From Dipteris shenzhenensis (lineage: Eukaryota; Polypodiophyta; Polypodiopsida; Gleicheniales), in NCBI GenBank assembly GCA_047967505.1, contig CM106541.1: a stretch of 64,000 nucleotides of DNA; one strand, given 5' to 3'. Numbering within the stretch: position 1 is the stretch's first letter; each line of letters opens with the position of its first letter. Positions 21,121 to 33,700 of the stretch are shown piece after piece. The notes under the pieces are model-generated. The model saw only the letters and a list, made by a program, of their open reading frames with translations. It was not told where the DNA came from and ran no database searches. A program made the translations under genes and the position numbers.

Positions 21121-24100
21121 ATGGCATCAGGGGGAAGTGATTCTTCAATTCTGAACATAAAGAAACTGGAAGGAGCACACAACTATGCATTATGGGCAGA
21201 ACAGTGCTTGAATGTACTTCTGTTAAAGAAGATTGCTAAGCCCATAAGGGTAAAGGGTGTCAAGCCATCTGACATGGCAGCTGATGACTGGGAAGAGCTT
21301 GATTTGTCCGCGAGGGCAGCTATCATGCTCACTATTTCAGACACTCTTGTGTTCAATGTACAGGCTGAAAAGACCTCTTATGGTCTATGGCAAAGACTAG
21401 AAGAATTGTATGCCCAAAAGAGCTCAGCCAGTAAGGTTTATTGGCTGAAGAAGCTGGTCGATCTTCGCATGAAGGAAGGTACAGCTATGACCTCACACTT
21501 GAGTGAGTTCAATGCCATTTTTACACAGCTGATTGCACAGGGGTTGAACCTTGATGAGGAGTTCAAGGCTACTTTCTTGCTGTGTACCCTCCCCGAGAGT
21601 TGGGACACTTTCAAGACCACCCTGTCAAACTCGAATGCCACTCTTATCTATGCTGATGTAGAGAGCTCTCTCCTTCTGGAAGAGATGAGCAGGAAGAATA
21701 ATGCGGGCAGCAAGTCTTCAAATGCTTTGCAGGTACAGGACAGAGGCAGGACTCAGCAGAAGGGGAGATCTGCTAGTAAGTCCAAATCCCGCAGTCAGTC
21801 CCGTGGCAAAAAGGACATTGAATGCTTTTATTGTGGCAAGAAGGGACATGTGAAGTCTAAGTGCTTCAAGTTCATACGGGATCACAAAGCCAAGAAGGCT
21901 GAAACAAAGGATGCAGGAAATGCAAGCAAAGGCAAAGGCAAGGCCAAGGCAGATGACTTGGATGCAGTGAATGTTGCAGCAGAGGACAGTGACAGTGACA
22001 TACATGATGTTTTATGCTCTTCTGCTGTAGTAGCACATGCTTTGGTTATTGATGGCCATGACATGCACACCTGGCTCTTGGATTCAGGTGCCTCTTTTCA
22101 TGTTACTCCTCATAGGGAGTGGTTTACTTCCTACACAGGTACTCATGGAGTTGTTCATCTTGGGATCAACTATGCATGTCAGATTGCAGGGATTGGCAGT
22201 ATACAGATAGTATTTCCTGATGGACAGTCATTTATGCTTGATGGTGTTCGCCATGTGCCGCAAATCAAGAAAAATCTGATTAGCACTGGCTTATTGGATG
22301 ACAGTGGTTACAACACCACATTTGGGGATTCCAAATGGGTGATTACTGATGGCCAGACTGTAGTGGCTGAGGGTTTTAAGAGTGATACCTTGTACCCTCT
22401 TTATGTTTCCAGTGTGGGTAATCATGTTGTTGCCATAACCGAGCTGCCAAAGGTTTCATTGTGGCATAGCTGGTTGGGACACATGTCTGTTAAAGGAATG
22501 CAAGAACTGTCACGTTTGGGTTATCTGCCGCCTCTTTCTTTTTCAGATTTGCCTACTTGTGATCATTGTATATTTGGCAAGCACTCTGTCACTCCTCATA
22601 AGAGGAGAACTCCCCAGAACAGAGCACCACTTGATCTAGTGCACACTGATTTGTGTGAGATGCCACAGTTATCACTAGGGGGTGCAAAATATTTTATTAC
22701 TTTCATTGATGATGCCACACGTAAGGTGTGGGTCTATTTCTTGAAGCATAAGGGAGATGCCTTAGATGCTTTCAAGAAGTTTGTCGCTCAGGTAGAGAAT
22801 CGGACAGGTCGTAGGCTGAAATGCCTCAGATCCGATAATGGGGGTGAGTATGTGTCACATGCTTTTGTGCAGTTTTGCCAAGCTAAGGGCATCAAACAGG
22901 AACTCACAGCCCCTCATAATGCATCTCAAAATGGTGCAAGTGAGCGGATGAATCGAACTATTCAGGAAAAGGTTCGATGTATGTTGTCTTATGCTGCATT
23001 ACCCCATGGCTTTTGGGCAGAAGCCGTGCAAACAGCAGTTCACATTATTAACAGGTCGCCAAACAAGGCTTTGGAGTTGAAAGTGCCAGAGGAGGTGTGG
23101 TCTGGCTAACCACCCTCATATAAACACTTACGTGTATTTGGTTGCGAGTGCTTTGCTCATGTACGCAAAGAACTGCGCACCAAACTGGAGCCAAAGTCTA
23201 TCAGATGCATCTTTATGGGTTATGGTGACGAAGGTGAAATGGGGTACAGGTTATGGGATCCCGTTAAACGGAAGATTATACGCAGCAATGATGTCATCTT
23301 TAAAGAAGATAGTGTACACAAGGAACCCGTGCAACCTGTGGAATACAGGAGGGTTATTTATGATGATGTTGGACAGCAAAGAATGCCCATTTATATGCAG
23401 CAGCAGGCTGCTGCAGATCACCCTGTTCAAGAGGGTATACAGGCTGAAAATCAGCCAGATAATTTTGCCAATGATGCACCACTGGATGTGCCAACAGATG
23501 GGGCTGTAGAACAGCCAGATATGGTGGTACAGCCACCCGTCATGCATGAAGAACAGGCTGGACAGCAGCCTAATCCGGAACATTTTGTGAGGAGGAGCAC
23601 CCGTGCACAACGGCCTCCTGCCAGGTTTGTTCCAGGAGCCAATAATGTGGCTGATTTTATCATGCTGACAGATTGTGGTGAGCCTTCCAGCTTCAAGGAA
23701 GCTATGGGAAGAACAGAGAAAAAGAAGTGGGAGAAAGCCATGCAGTCAGAAATGGACTCTCTACTTCAGAATGATACATGGGACTTGGTGCAGTTACCTG
23801 CAGGCAGAAAGGTTTTGCCATGCAAGTGGGTTTACAAGGTCAAAGTGGATTCAAATGCTTTACCTCGATATAAGGCCAGATTGGTTGCCAAGGGATTTAA
23901 GCAGGAAAAGGGCATTGACTTTGATGAGATCTTTTCCCCTGTAGTCAAGATGACTACTTTGAGAGCAGTGTTAGCTCTTGTTGCTCATGACGACATGGAT
24001 TTATGTCAGATGGATGTGAAGACAGCCTTTCTTCACGGAGATCTTCATGATGAGATCTATATGAGTCAGCCAGAGGGATATGCTGTTAAAGGGAAAGAGC

Positions 24101-25230
24101 AGCTTGTGTGTAAGCTCAAGAGGAGCTTGTATGGACTCAAGCAGGCGCCAAGGGAATGGTACAAGAAGTTTGATGCCTTCATGCAGTCACAAGGGTATCA
24201 TCGGTGTGAGACCGATCATTGCTTGTACACCAAACGGGCAAAGGATGGCAGTTTGATGCTACTCATTCTATATGTGGATGACATGCTTATTGCCAGTAAA
24301 TCTCAGCATGAGATTAGTGCTTTGAAGAAACAACTGCATAAGTCTTTTGACATGAAAGACTTGGGTGATGCAAATCATATTCTTGGCATGCGTATTACTC
24401 GTGACAGGTCCAAGGGACTTTTGTTTCTGTCACAGAAAGAGTACATTGACAAAGTACTGCAGAGGTTTAAAATGGAGGGGGGGAAGTCCATTAGTACCCC
24501 GTTGCCTCCACATTTAAAACTCAGCAGTAAGGACAGCCCCAGATCAGATGATGATAAGGCTGAAATGGCCAAGGTTCCGTATGCATCTGCAGTTGGATCT
24601 TTGATGTATGCCATGGTTGCCACTCGTCCGGATATTGCTTTTGCGGTGGGAGTCATCAGCAGGTATATGGCAAATCCAGGCAAGCGGCATTGGGAAGCAG
24701 TGAAAGGTGTCTTGAGGTATCTCAAGGGTACCAAAGACTTGTGCATATGCTATGGTAGGCAAGATGCATTGGTGCATGGTTTTACAGATTCAGACTATGC
24801 AGGGAATGCAGATAACCGGAAGTCTACTACCGGTTATATTTTCACATTTGCAGGAGGTGCTATATCATGGGTGTCTCGGTTGCAGAAATGCGTTGCACTG
24901 TCAACCACAGAAGCTGAATATGTTGCAGCCACTGAGGCCTGCAAGGAAGCAATATGGCTTACTCGGCTGGTGGGAGATTTGGGCATTACAGGAGATATGC
25001 CAGTTTTGCATTGTGATGGTTAGAGTGCTATCATGTTGGCAAAGAATCCGGTCTTTCATCAGAAGACCAAGCACATAGAAGTGAAATATCATTTCATCAG
25101 GGAGGTACTGGAAGACAAGCGACTTGAGCTTGTGAAAGTGCATACTGATGATAATCCTGCAGATTTGCTCACTAAGAGCCTGCCTACAGAGCGGTTTGCA
25201 CATTGCCGCCACATCATGGGATTAGGATGA
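21121..25230 (+). pseudogene. Copia Gag-Pol polyprotein, two in-frame stops
   Basis: One continuous frame (1,369 codons) with TAA at 23107-23109 and TAG at 25021-25023. Domains in order: UBN2-type Gag (IKKLEGAHNYALWAEQCL); zinc knuckle CFYCGKKGHVKSKC (21823-21864); protease DSGAS (22081-22095); GAG-pre-integrase WHSWLGHM and CDHCIFGK; integrase D,D,E at HTDLC (near 22648), SDNGGEY (about 22834) and NGASERMN (22930 on). RT has YVDD (24271-24282). RNase H has FTDSDYAG and STTEAEYV; the second stop falls after its main catalytic residues. All catalytic motifs are intact, so the two nonsense codons are the only visible lesions. The start follows a conventional Copia N-terminus (MASGGSDSSILN). Confidence 0.92.
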
Positions 25231-25329
25231 GACCATTCTTACCTTATGGTCTTGTATACAGTAACTGTATATTGCTGTAATTTTTATTCTTTTCTCCCCT
25301 TTAGGCACATTGGCCTTTAGGTGGGAGGT

Positions 25330-25521
25330 TGTTGGGGTAAAGGCACATTGCCAACCCTTCATTAAAAGATAGGACACCTATGACTGTCTTAGGGTAAACC
25401 TAATCCTAATAAAACACAAGTGAGTTTGTGGTGTGGCTCATCATTCTTTCACACCCGCACTAGAGTGTCACTCTCTCTCACTCTCACTCTCTTGCTCTTC
25501 TTCCCCCTTCACTCCATTTCA
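25330..25521 (+). repeat. 3' LTR of Copia element
   Basis: A 192-bp copy of the 5' LTR lacking 11 bp, the second half of the 28-bp palindrome. Confidence 0.92.
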
Positions 25522-25526
25522 AAAGG

Positions 25527-25873
25527 TGGCTACGAGGGGAATCTACCGTCCTCCACAACAAGACTGCAGTGGGTAACCCAGACGTTCCAAACAACGTCAC
25601 CCAAACACTATCCTCTGGTGAAGGCAAAGGGCGTGGGCGAGCAGGAGGCGTTGCATCATATGCCTTCATCTTGACCCCCTTGCCCTGGATCTTGTAGGTT
25701 GGAGAGGTGAGACAACCCCAATCACTCCTGAGAATCCGGATCTGCAAACAGACAAAGACAGCCATAGAAACAATGATGCTCACCACCCAACAATGCCATC
25801 TACGAGAAAGGATGTCGGATCAAGAGATATCCCCTCCGAGCCACGAGCTGAACTTCTGGCACATCATCCATCT
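25527..25873 (-). pseudogene. Unidentified polyadenylated coding remnant, 5' part
   Basis: This continues the remnant at 18798-19156 across the Copia insertion. The minus-strand reading is open for about 100 residues: SIIVSMAVFVCLQIRILRSD, KIQGKGVKMKAYDATPPARP, PSPEDSVWVTLFGTSGLPTA and LLWRTVDSPRSHL. One hydrophobic stretch could be a membrane helix. The right edge is cut by the Gypsy LTR at 25874. I do not recognise the family. Confidence 0.45.
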
Positions 25874-26222
25874 TGTCACAACCAGCCTAGCGTCCCATAC
25901 CACCAGGTGGCACCCTCAAGGGCCTCAGACTCACATGAACCTACACAACGCTAGATAGCAAATGCGCGTCCGCACTCAATCCAGGATCAGACCCACAAGA
26001 GAGAACGGCTTGCTCCCACTCACGATACTAACAATTGAGGTCCTGAACCCCTTATATAAACTGAGGCCCTAAAGCAGCGCTAAAAATAGGAGGAACCCTA
26101 ATATGCCAGTGCCCGTGCAACTCAGCTCTAGAATCACCTGCATCTTGCCCTAAGCCTCCCCAGGCTTCCTAAGCTAGTCTCTTGTGACTGGCACACATCA
26201 AATATGATCCATGCACATGACA
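25874..26222 (-). repeat. 3' LTR of Gypsy element
   Basis: A 349-bp LTR with termini TGTCA...TGACA. It is placed by the purine tract GAGGTGAGGGAG (minus strand, next to 26223) and the conventional TTGTGACA end. It contains TATATAAG (minus strand) near 26055. No second copy is present. Confidence 0.65.
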
Positions 26223-26279
26223 TACTCCCTCACCTCTAAGAACTCACTCCTGAGTTCAAAAGAAAGTCCAGAAACTCTC

Positions 26280-27577
26280 TTTAAAGTGTAGTCAATGTCT
26301 CCCACGTAGCATCCTCCTCGACGCGATCCTTCCACTTGATTTTGTATTCCGTCAAGCTTCTATTTCTAAGTTATCATTCACGGAAACCAAGGATTCTTTC
26401 AAGTTCATGTGGTACAAAGATTAAATCTTCAACATCTATAAGCTCTTGAGGAGTAACAAGCTGATCATGAGCACTCAATACTTCTTTTAGTCTACTGACA
26501 TGAAAATCAGGGTGTACTCTCACATGAGGAGGCAATTCTAGCTCATATGCAACTAGTCCAATCCGTCGTTTAATCCTAAATGGACCACAATATCTACGGG
26601 ATAACTTCGGGACCTTTCCAGTACTTAGTGTCTTGAATTCCTTGGGAATGTGCAAATATACCAGCGTTCCCACTTAAAATTCTCTAGGAGAACAATGTCT
26701 ATTAGCATAAAATCTATCCCGATCTTGGGCACTTCTAATAGACTCTTTGGCAAACTGCAACATCTCCTGCATGTCTTGCAAGAATGTCTTTACATCATCA
26801 TGCTTAATCCCTTGGTACCCAACCATGACTAGAGACAACCCGTAGATAAGCATAAAAGGAGTGAAACCAGTATTGGAATGCTTAGCACTGTTATAAACAA
26901 ATTCGATCATGGGTAAATACTCCTCCCATGAAGACTGTCTCTTGGAAAGATATGCACAAAGCATATCTTCCAATAGTTGATTTACTTTTTCTATAGGGTC
27001 ATCAAGATTGTGGATATTCCATGGAACTCAAACTCAAAGTAGTCTCCAACTTCTCATACTGTAAGGTCCAAAAGTTGCTTGTAAACTTGGAGTCCCTATC
27101 ACTAACCATCTCAAGTGGCAAACCATATAGTTTAAACAATTGGTCCACAAACTCGTGAGCAAATTAAGTAGCTGTTATGGTTGATCTTGTAGATAAAAAT
27201 CTAGCCATCTTTGTCAATCTATCAATGACAACCCATATTGCATCATGACCCATGCGCGTTCTTGGCAAACCTGTAATAAAATCCATGGAAATACTTTCCC
27301 ATTTATTACCGCTTATCTCCAATGGCTGTAATAAACCCACGCTCCTAAGCCTTTCAGCCTTAGTTGTTTGACAAACTCGGCAACCCACGACATAGTGTTC
27401 AACAAATTGTCTCATCTTAGGCCAATAAAAAGTGTGTTTCACAAGAGACAAAGTCCGGTGTACCCCTAGGTGTCCTGCACTAGGTGCATCATGACACTCC
27501 CTAAGAATCTTAGATCTAAGATCCTCAAAGTCCAGTACACAAATCTTATCATTTCCGAGCGAGCCATTTCGAATCAT
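26280..27577 (-). pseudogene. Gypsy integrase and chromodomain remnant
   Basis: The integrase zinc finger is seen as HLGVHRTLSLVKHTFYWP with CRVCQTTKAERL (27577-27340). The core has SMDFITGLP and IDRLTKMARF. After a gap with stops, WEEYLPMIEFVYNSAKHSNT (about 26900) includes the third catalytic region, followed by [12 protein letters not shown] and [14 protein letters not shown]. The chromodomain lies at the end. A deletion and stops around 26974-27160 break it. Confidence 0.85.
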
Positions 27578-27586
27578 CCACTAACC

Positions 27587-28227
27587 TCATGCCGCTTGCA
27601 CTATGGCCAGCACAATCCCTAAGTCTTGGTCATCAATCATGGAGCTCCCATCTTGGACCTTCTGCCAATATAAACTGAAATGACTATCAGTTGCGCAAAG
27701 CGCTCTCAAGGATTGAAATAGGTCAGAAGATATTTGAGCATTTACCATCTTAATTCGACTCAAGGCATCAGCTACATTATTCAATGAACCCTTTCAAAAT
27801 CAAAATCCTGCATCAACTCTACCCATCTTGCTTTCCGGCCCCTCAAATCATTGCCCTCACATACATACTTGATCGATTGGTGATCAGTCAAGATGTGAAA
27901 TCGAGAACCATACACGTAGTGTCTCCAAACCTTTAGTGCATACACTACTGCATAAAGTTCTTTTTTCGTCATCAGCCAACGACATTGAGTGTCATCGAAC
28001 TTTTTACTCTCAAACACAACCGGTCTTCCTTCTTGGAATAATGCTGCCCCAATCGCAAAATCACTAGCATCGGTCTCCAAGATATAAGGTCTACTAGGAT
28101 CGGGCAACGCAAGAACAGGTGCTTCCTTGATACAAAGTTTCAAAGTATCAAAAGCCATGTTCAAATCTTCATTCCAAGAGATAGGTTGGTTTGACTTACG
28201 TCCTCGACCTTTCAACACGTTGGTCAA
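27587..28227 (-). pseudogene. Gypsy RNase H remnant
   Basis: ILETDASDFAIGAALFQEGR carries the first catalytic Asp. TKKELYAVVYALKVWRHYV and FHILTDHQSIKYV follow, and NNVADALSRI marks the end of the domain. A stop/frame change occurs near 27784. Confidence 0.85.
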
Positions 28228-28353
28228 GAGAACCGTGATTTTAGTTTAGAATAATCACAAACCGATTCCTTAAAAAGACAATAAAGCCCAAGAAAGAAAG
28301 AACTTGCTTGATAGTTTGGGGAATTCTCCATTCTAAAACCTTTTGAATACGAT

Positions 28354-29253
28354 CTAGGTCAATGCTAATCCCTTCCCGTGAATGATTTCCTTCATAAAGG
28401 AGTCAATGTGACTTTTCTTGTGTCCTAAATAAATGATTTTCTTCATAAAGAAGTCAATGTTACTTTTCTTGGCATACAGCAGATTTTGTCTTAGTAGATC
28501 CAAGACAATCCTTAGATGAGATAGATGATCCTCTAAGGTCATGTTATAAACCAAGATATCATCAAGGAACACAACAACCAACTTGCCCAAGTAATCTCGG
28601 AACAGGCCATTCATCATATGTTGGAAGGTTGTTGGAGCATTAGTTTATCCAAAAGGTAAAACAAGGAATTCATAATGACCATATCACGTCCTAAAAGCTG
28701 TCCTCTCAACATGTTTCACAAAGATGCGTATCTAATGATAACTAGTACGCATCAATCTTAGAAAAATACTTCGCTCTTGCAAGTCTATCTATTAGGTCAT
28801 CAAATCTAGGCAGACGATACCTATTCTTAATTGTTACTTCATTCAGATGCTTATAGTCCACACACATTCACCAAGTATTATCTTTCTTTTTTTGAAGCAA
28901 GACTGGTGCACCCCAAGGTGATTTACTAGGACGATATATCCCAACTTCAGATATTCATAAATTTGCTTTGCTAACTCATCCTCCTCAGCCTGGTTCATCC
29001 TGTAAGGTGGAATACTTACATGCTGAGCACCAGGGACCAAATCTATTCGATGATCTACTGACCTTTCAGGAGGTAATCCTGAAGGCAGTTGAGTGGGAAA
29101 AACATCAACAAATTCAGCCAACAACTTCTGTAATTCACCTTGTTCAAACACACTTAATTCATTTTTGTCTTCTACGGAAGCAACAAATGAAGAAAAAGGA
29201 CTCAAGAAACAAGAATAAACATCATAAGAAGTTGTATTAATTATATGGCTCAA
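28354..29253 (-). pseudogene. Gypsy reverse transcriptase remnant
   Basis: The N-terminal part has LPPERSVDHRIDLVPGA and SIPPYRMN (29253-28960). The catalytic block is VVVFLDDILVYN, with both Asp kept (near 28560). The middle is frameshifted. A direct duplication of about 50 bp at about 28380-28472 repeats the LGHKKSHIDSFMKEIIH segment. Confidence 0.82.
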
Positions 29254-29414
29254 CTAAACTGCATTTACAAGAGGGCCCTATGAGGGAGGTATCTTATCAC
29301 ACTGTATACAAAAATGTGTACCATTATGCCAAAACGAAAGAGTATGGTCCTTCCATCCGACCTCGACATTGTGGGTTTTAAACCACTCGATGCCAAGTAA
29401 CAAGTCTACGTAAT

Positions 29415-30180
29415 CTAAGTGCAAAATACGTAGTCTCGAATCTGGAGAGGAAGACTATCAATCTTCCAATCCCAAAATTGTTTTCCTGCTAGAAGACGGA
29501 CCTCATAAGTGTGATCACTCGATGTCATGTCCAGCCCCAATTTCTGCACAAGTTTGTGATGAACAAAATTGTGAGAGCTTCCGGGATCGAAAAGAATGTG
29601 GACACGTTGTTCCTTTACTTCGCCAGAAGCGTGGAACAAATCATTAGGACCAAACAGCGTATGACTAAAAGTACAATTGCAGAAAATAGGGCAAGTAAGA
29701 ACATTGAGACGGCTGCAGGTTACCACTAAGCTTGGGGCAATTCGCTTTTGTATGTCCTCGTTCCTCGCAATGTAAACACCGAACATCCTTCTTGAGCCGT
29801 AAAGAACGAAGGAACCGGTCTCGGCTGCTGCCCTTAGTCGGATTAGATCGTTTCTTTGAGAATTTGTCCTTGGACTTTCCCTCATTGGTGCCAGAAGATT
29901 GATGAGTAAACTTACGTTTATTCTTCGCATTGTTGTCATGCGCAGCCGCACTCTTTGCAAGTATCATCGTATCATCATAAATGTGCACAAACAAGATAGG
30001 TTCTTGCAAAGACGTAGCTTTATTGTTCTTTACTTGGAGTTTGAAGGAAATCTGGTAAACCAGCCACAAAAAATCCAAGCAAAGTGGTGGAATCCATCTT
30101 TAATGTCCGTGTTTGTTGCAGATCTCTAAACTTCTATAGGTAGGTCTCGAACGTGAGATTGTTCTTGACCATATCAAGGT
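29415..30180 (-). pseudogene. Gypsy Gag end and protease remnant
   Basis: The Gag zinc knuckle CLHCEERGHTKANC lies near 29735-29780 and the protease site ILFDPGSSHNFVHH near 29565-29610. Upstream, LQQTRTLKMDSTTLLGFFVA is the end of a Gypsy Gag. Frame changes separate them. The rest of Gag and the 5' LTR are absent. Confidence 0.78.
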
Positions 30181-30744
30181 ACTCCATTTTCTCTCTAGTC
30201 TCCACTCTCTACTCTACACTCTCTTTGACAGGACACGCCATTCTTTCTCTAGTCTCCACTCTTCTCTTTCTCTAGCTGGGCAGCCTATTTCAACTTCTTC
30301 ATAACAAAAGTTCGGAAAGGCACAAAAGGAAACTAATGGAGGAGTACAAGCAATGGAAGATATCGAAAGACTGGACCAACTAGGTGGTCAAGCCAAGGTG
30401 CCCTATGAGGTTGGACAAACAAGAGTCATAAAGAAGTATGTAAAGCTAAGGCTGGTGCAAAGATCAGCATGATCATGGAGCTATCAGATTATGAAGTCAA
30501 TGAGCATAATGATGGAACAGAATTTCAGGATTAGAAGTAATGATTCCAACCCTCTTGAGGGTTTCCCTTTGACTCTGGTCCTACTGTTTATCCTTATGAC
30601 CCGCTGGACAGAAATCATGTTCATAGAAGCACCAATGGTTTATTGATGACTCATATGACTGCTATTAGATGACAGAGACTCTCAAGGGAATATTTTTCAT
30701 GCTAATGAAGATGTTAAGGGTGCTTGCTTCGTTGATCTCAGCTC
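30181..30744. other. No recognised feature
   Basis: The stretch has pyrimidine-rich repeats of TCTCTAGTCTCCACTC (30198-30280) and a worn open stretch on the plus strand with GIn/Lys-rich readings, but no motif I can name. Confidence 0.4.
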
Positions 30745-33700
30745 TGGAAATCACCGATGGGTCTATGAGACTATGAAAAACCTGGTACAAACGAAACGAG
30801 CTGTGGTAGTGGAGCTACTAAACGAGCATCCACACCAATGCAAAATGCAAAAAAAATCAGAATGGTAGTACTAAGTCCTAAGTGCAACATAGTCATGTCA
30901 ATGGTCGACTATATATCAATCTCAGCATCATCATCACCATCATCATCAGCACAACAGGACATCAAGGTGGATGAGGCAATGGAGGCATGAAGTCGGCAAT
31001 AGAGTGCTGTCAGCTACTCGAAGGTGCAGTCCTGACACGTCTCTTGGTCGTAGCTCTGCGTCTAACCAGGGCTACAGTGACCCTCGTCGGTCGGGGCTCC
31101 GACTCTAAACAAGGAGGAGGGGATGTCCCCAAGTGTGATCTGTGTGTCAATCCTCTGTCTGAGCTATCGGGTCACAAGCTCCCGCTCACGGACATGTCGA
31201 GGCCTCGTCTCGTGGGGGTCCATGTGATCTGGCTGAAAGAACTCCGTGATAGAGCTTTGAGAGGGATCAACCAAGGAAAAATTCTGCTCCTGTCTCCGTG
31301 CTTGGAGTATCCTCTCGTGGTGTCTAAGTACCTCATGAATGAAATCTGCCAAACACCGCTGGTCTGGGTAGGAGAGGAATCAGGCCAAAATCCCATAGCT
31401 ATCTTTGAAGAGGCAGTAGAAACTCCCTCGGATCTCATAGTAAACAGGAGGACACCTGAAGATGAAATGCTCCTCTGTCTCAACCTCTTGCTTGTCACAC
31501 AGCGTGCATATGCGCCTCTCCCGAAACTGCCCAAGAGAGAAAGAGAGATCCTCAACGAGAGGTAGGTGAATATGCGTGTATCCTGGTGGGTCAATGAAAC
31601 CCTCCACTGTGATATGTAAGAAGTGATCTCTGTAGAAGCTAAGCTTCACTAGTTCACTTCGTCCCAACCAGGTCCGAAATGTGTGTAGCTGTAATAGATC
31701 CTCACGGATAACCTGGTTGACCTCGTGTGATAGGAGAGGAGAAAACAGAGCATCCATGATGTACCAGAAGGGAGGTAGTCTATCCATGTGGAGCCCTAGT
31801 CGCTCAAACCATCTCTCTGTGCATGCATACCAGTACCTTAGGTCCCCTCATGCTGCAAGTGCCATAGAAGACGACAGAGCTAGCCATGGTAGCCTGCTAT
31901 GCCCAGAGGTGTAATCCCCATATTCCCTGACTCGGTACAGATACGTGATGACCTGAAATGCAGCATCTAGCTGTAAAGGCGGTGACCCAAACTCAGCCTG
32001 AATGATCTGGTGAGGAACGGATTGCTTACCACGAATCATCCGTGATAACATGAGAACCTGTAGCCGCTCCACACGGACCCACTCTGCATCCGACAAGACT
32101 GGCCCCAACATGGGCTGTTGTATATCCCTGCTCAATGGACCAAGGAGTCAAAAAGCAACCCCTTGGTGCGTGGATCCTAAAAGTGCGAGTGGAAGCACTA
32201 CCTCTCTAGTATGAACAATGAAGCATACCCTCTACTCAAGCATGCCTGCATCGCGGGTCTCATAGTGAAGATGGGTCCAAAAAAGACAACCCCAAGATAA
32301 GTGTATGATGAAACTATCTCAACAGGCGACCCATCAAATGTGAACTACTCCTAGCGCATGATCGCTTGAGGTGTATTGAATGAAGATCATGACCTTGGTT
32401 TTACCCAAGTTGACCTTCAAATCATGACTCACAAAAGGACTGTAGTGCGTCAAGGTGTCTCTAGAGCCCCTCTGCTAAGGAAGACAAGAGAGCCACGTCA
32501 TCTGCGTAAAGCTATATCCGGATCAGCATGCCTGCAAGAGAGCAACCTACCCCCCCTATGTCTGCATCACGGTCTCAAGCTTGTCAATGTAGAGGCCAAA
32601 CAAGGTAGGCGATAACAGACACCCTTGTTTGATCCCAATAGTGCTCATGATCTTGTCTGTCCACCCAGGTCCTAGCCGGACTTTGCTTGAAACTCTCTCG
32701 TAAAGTGCCATGACAGCCCAAATGATCTCCTGGTCATAACCCAAGTCATGTAGGCGCCGTATGAGGCGGGCTCTCGAAACGGTGTCAAATGCCTTACAGA
32801 AATCCACAAAGCTACAATAAACCCTCTGCTTCCATGCCCTCGCCTCCTCGATGATACATCTGAGCGTGAGAACATGGTCCATGATCATGCCAGAAACTGG
32901 CCTGTCCTGCTGTTCTACGATTTCCGTCCTGCTGCTCTAAGTCCTCGACACTCTGCAAATCTGCTGACCTCAAAATCAAGTACCGATGCATAAACCTTGG
33001 ACATGACATGTCCAATCATAATAGTCCTGTAGTTCTCCGGGCTCATGGGATCCCCTACCTTGTGAATGGGTGAGATAGTGTTAATGGTCCAGGTGTGTGG
33101 AAACCCCAAACAAACAGCTTCATTAAAGAGCTTTGCTAAGATCGGGACTAGGTAATGCCATATGCAATCAACTCAGTGCATAGCCCCTCATGATCCTTCG
33201 CTCGGCCATTATGAAGTTTCGTTACGGCATCCTTTACCCCTCCCCTAGTAAAGAGGGTGCAGGATGTGGGATGTGGCATGTGTGAGAGGTTAGGGGCTGG
33301 CTGATTTGGGATGTCAAAAAGCGTGCATGCATAATCAAACCAGATCTGAGTGTCAGTGAGTGGTGAGGGGAACCATCCTTCTAGAAATCTCCACCAAAAC
33401 CTTAGAGATGTCAGTGAGTGGTGAGGGGAACCATCCTTCTAGAAATCTCCACCAAAACCTCCTTGTTCCGACGAACGAAGTCTAGTTTCTTTCTCCATAC
33501 TAGTCTACGGTACTCGCGTAGCGTCTCTGGTTTGCTCAGAAGACTGTTTTTCGTTTCAAATCTGAGCTAACGGCGTAACGCATTACACTCATCATCGTAC
33601 CAACTATTACAAGGTACGGTCCCAGGGGGTGGTAGGCGGGTGGAGCAGGTGGTGTGGGGGAAAGCGTGAAGGGCAGCCTCGTGTAGTGAGCGGGTGACTA

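Larger units (their letters stand above)
19157..25521 (+). mobile_element. Nearly intact Copia retrotransposon
   Basis: A full-length 6.4-kb element: LTRs at 19157-19359 and 25330-25521, perfect target duplication AAAGG (19152-19156 and 25522-25526), primer site TGGTATCAGAGCC at 19362-19374, and purine-rich AGGTGGGAGG before the 3' LTR. One frame runs from 21121 to 25230 with only two in-frame stops. Outside one 11-bp indel I count a single LTR substitution, so the insertion is recent. It sits inside the polyadenylated remnant, which itself sits in LINE C, all within intron 2 and opposite in strand to the host gene. Confidence 0.93.
25874..30180 (-). mobile_element. Chromodomain Gypsy retrotransposon, 5'-truncated
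   Basis: A minus-strand Gypsy element with domain order gag, protease, RT, RNase H, integrase, chromodomain. Only the 3' LTR (left end) is found; the right end stops within gag near 30180. Stops and frameshifts occur throughout. The protein near the 3' end reads YKIKWKDRVEEDATWETL (about 26290-26340), a chromodomain typical of chromoviruses, which steer integration to marked chromatin. Confidence 0.85.
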
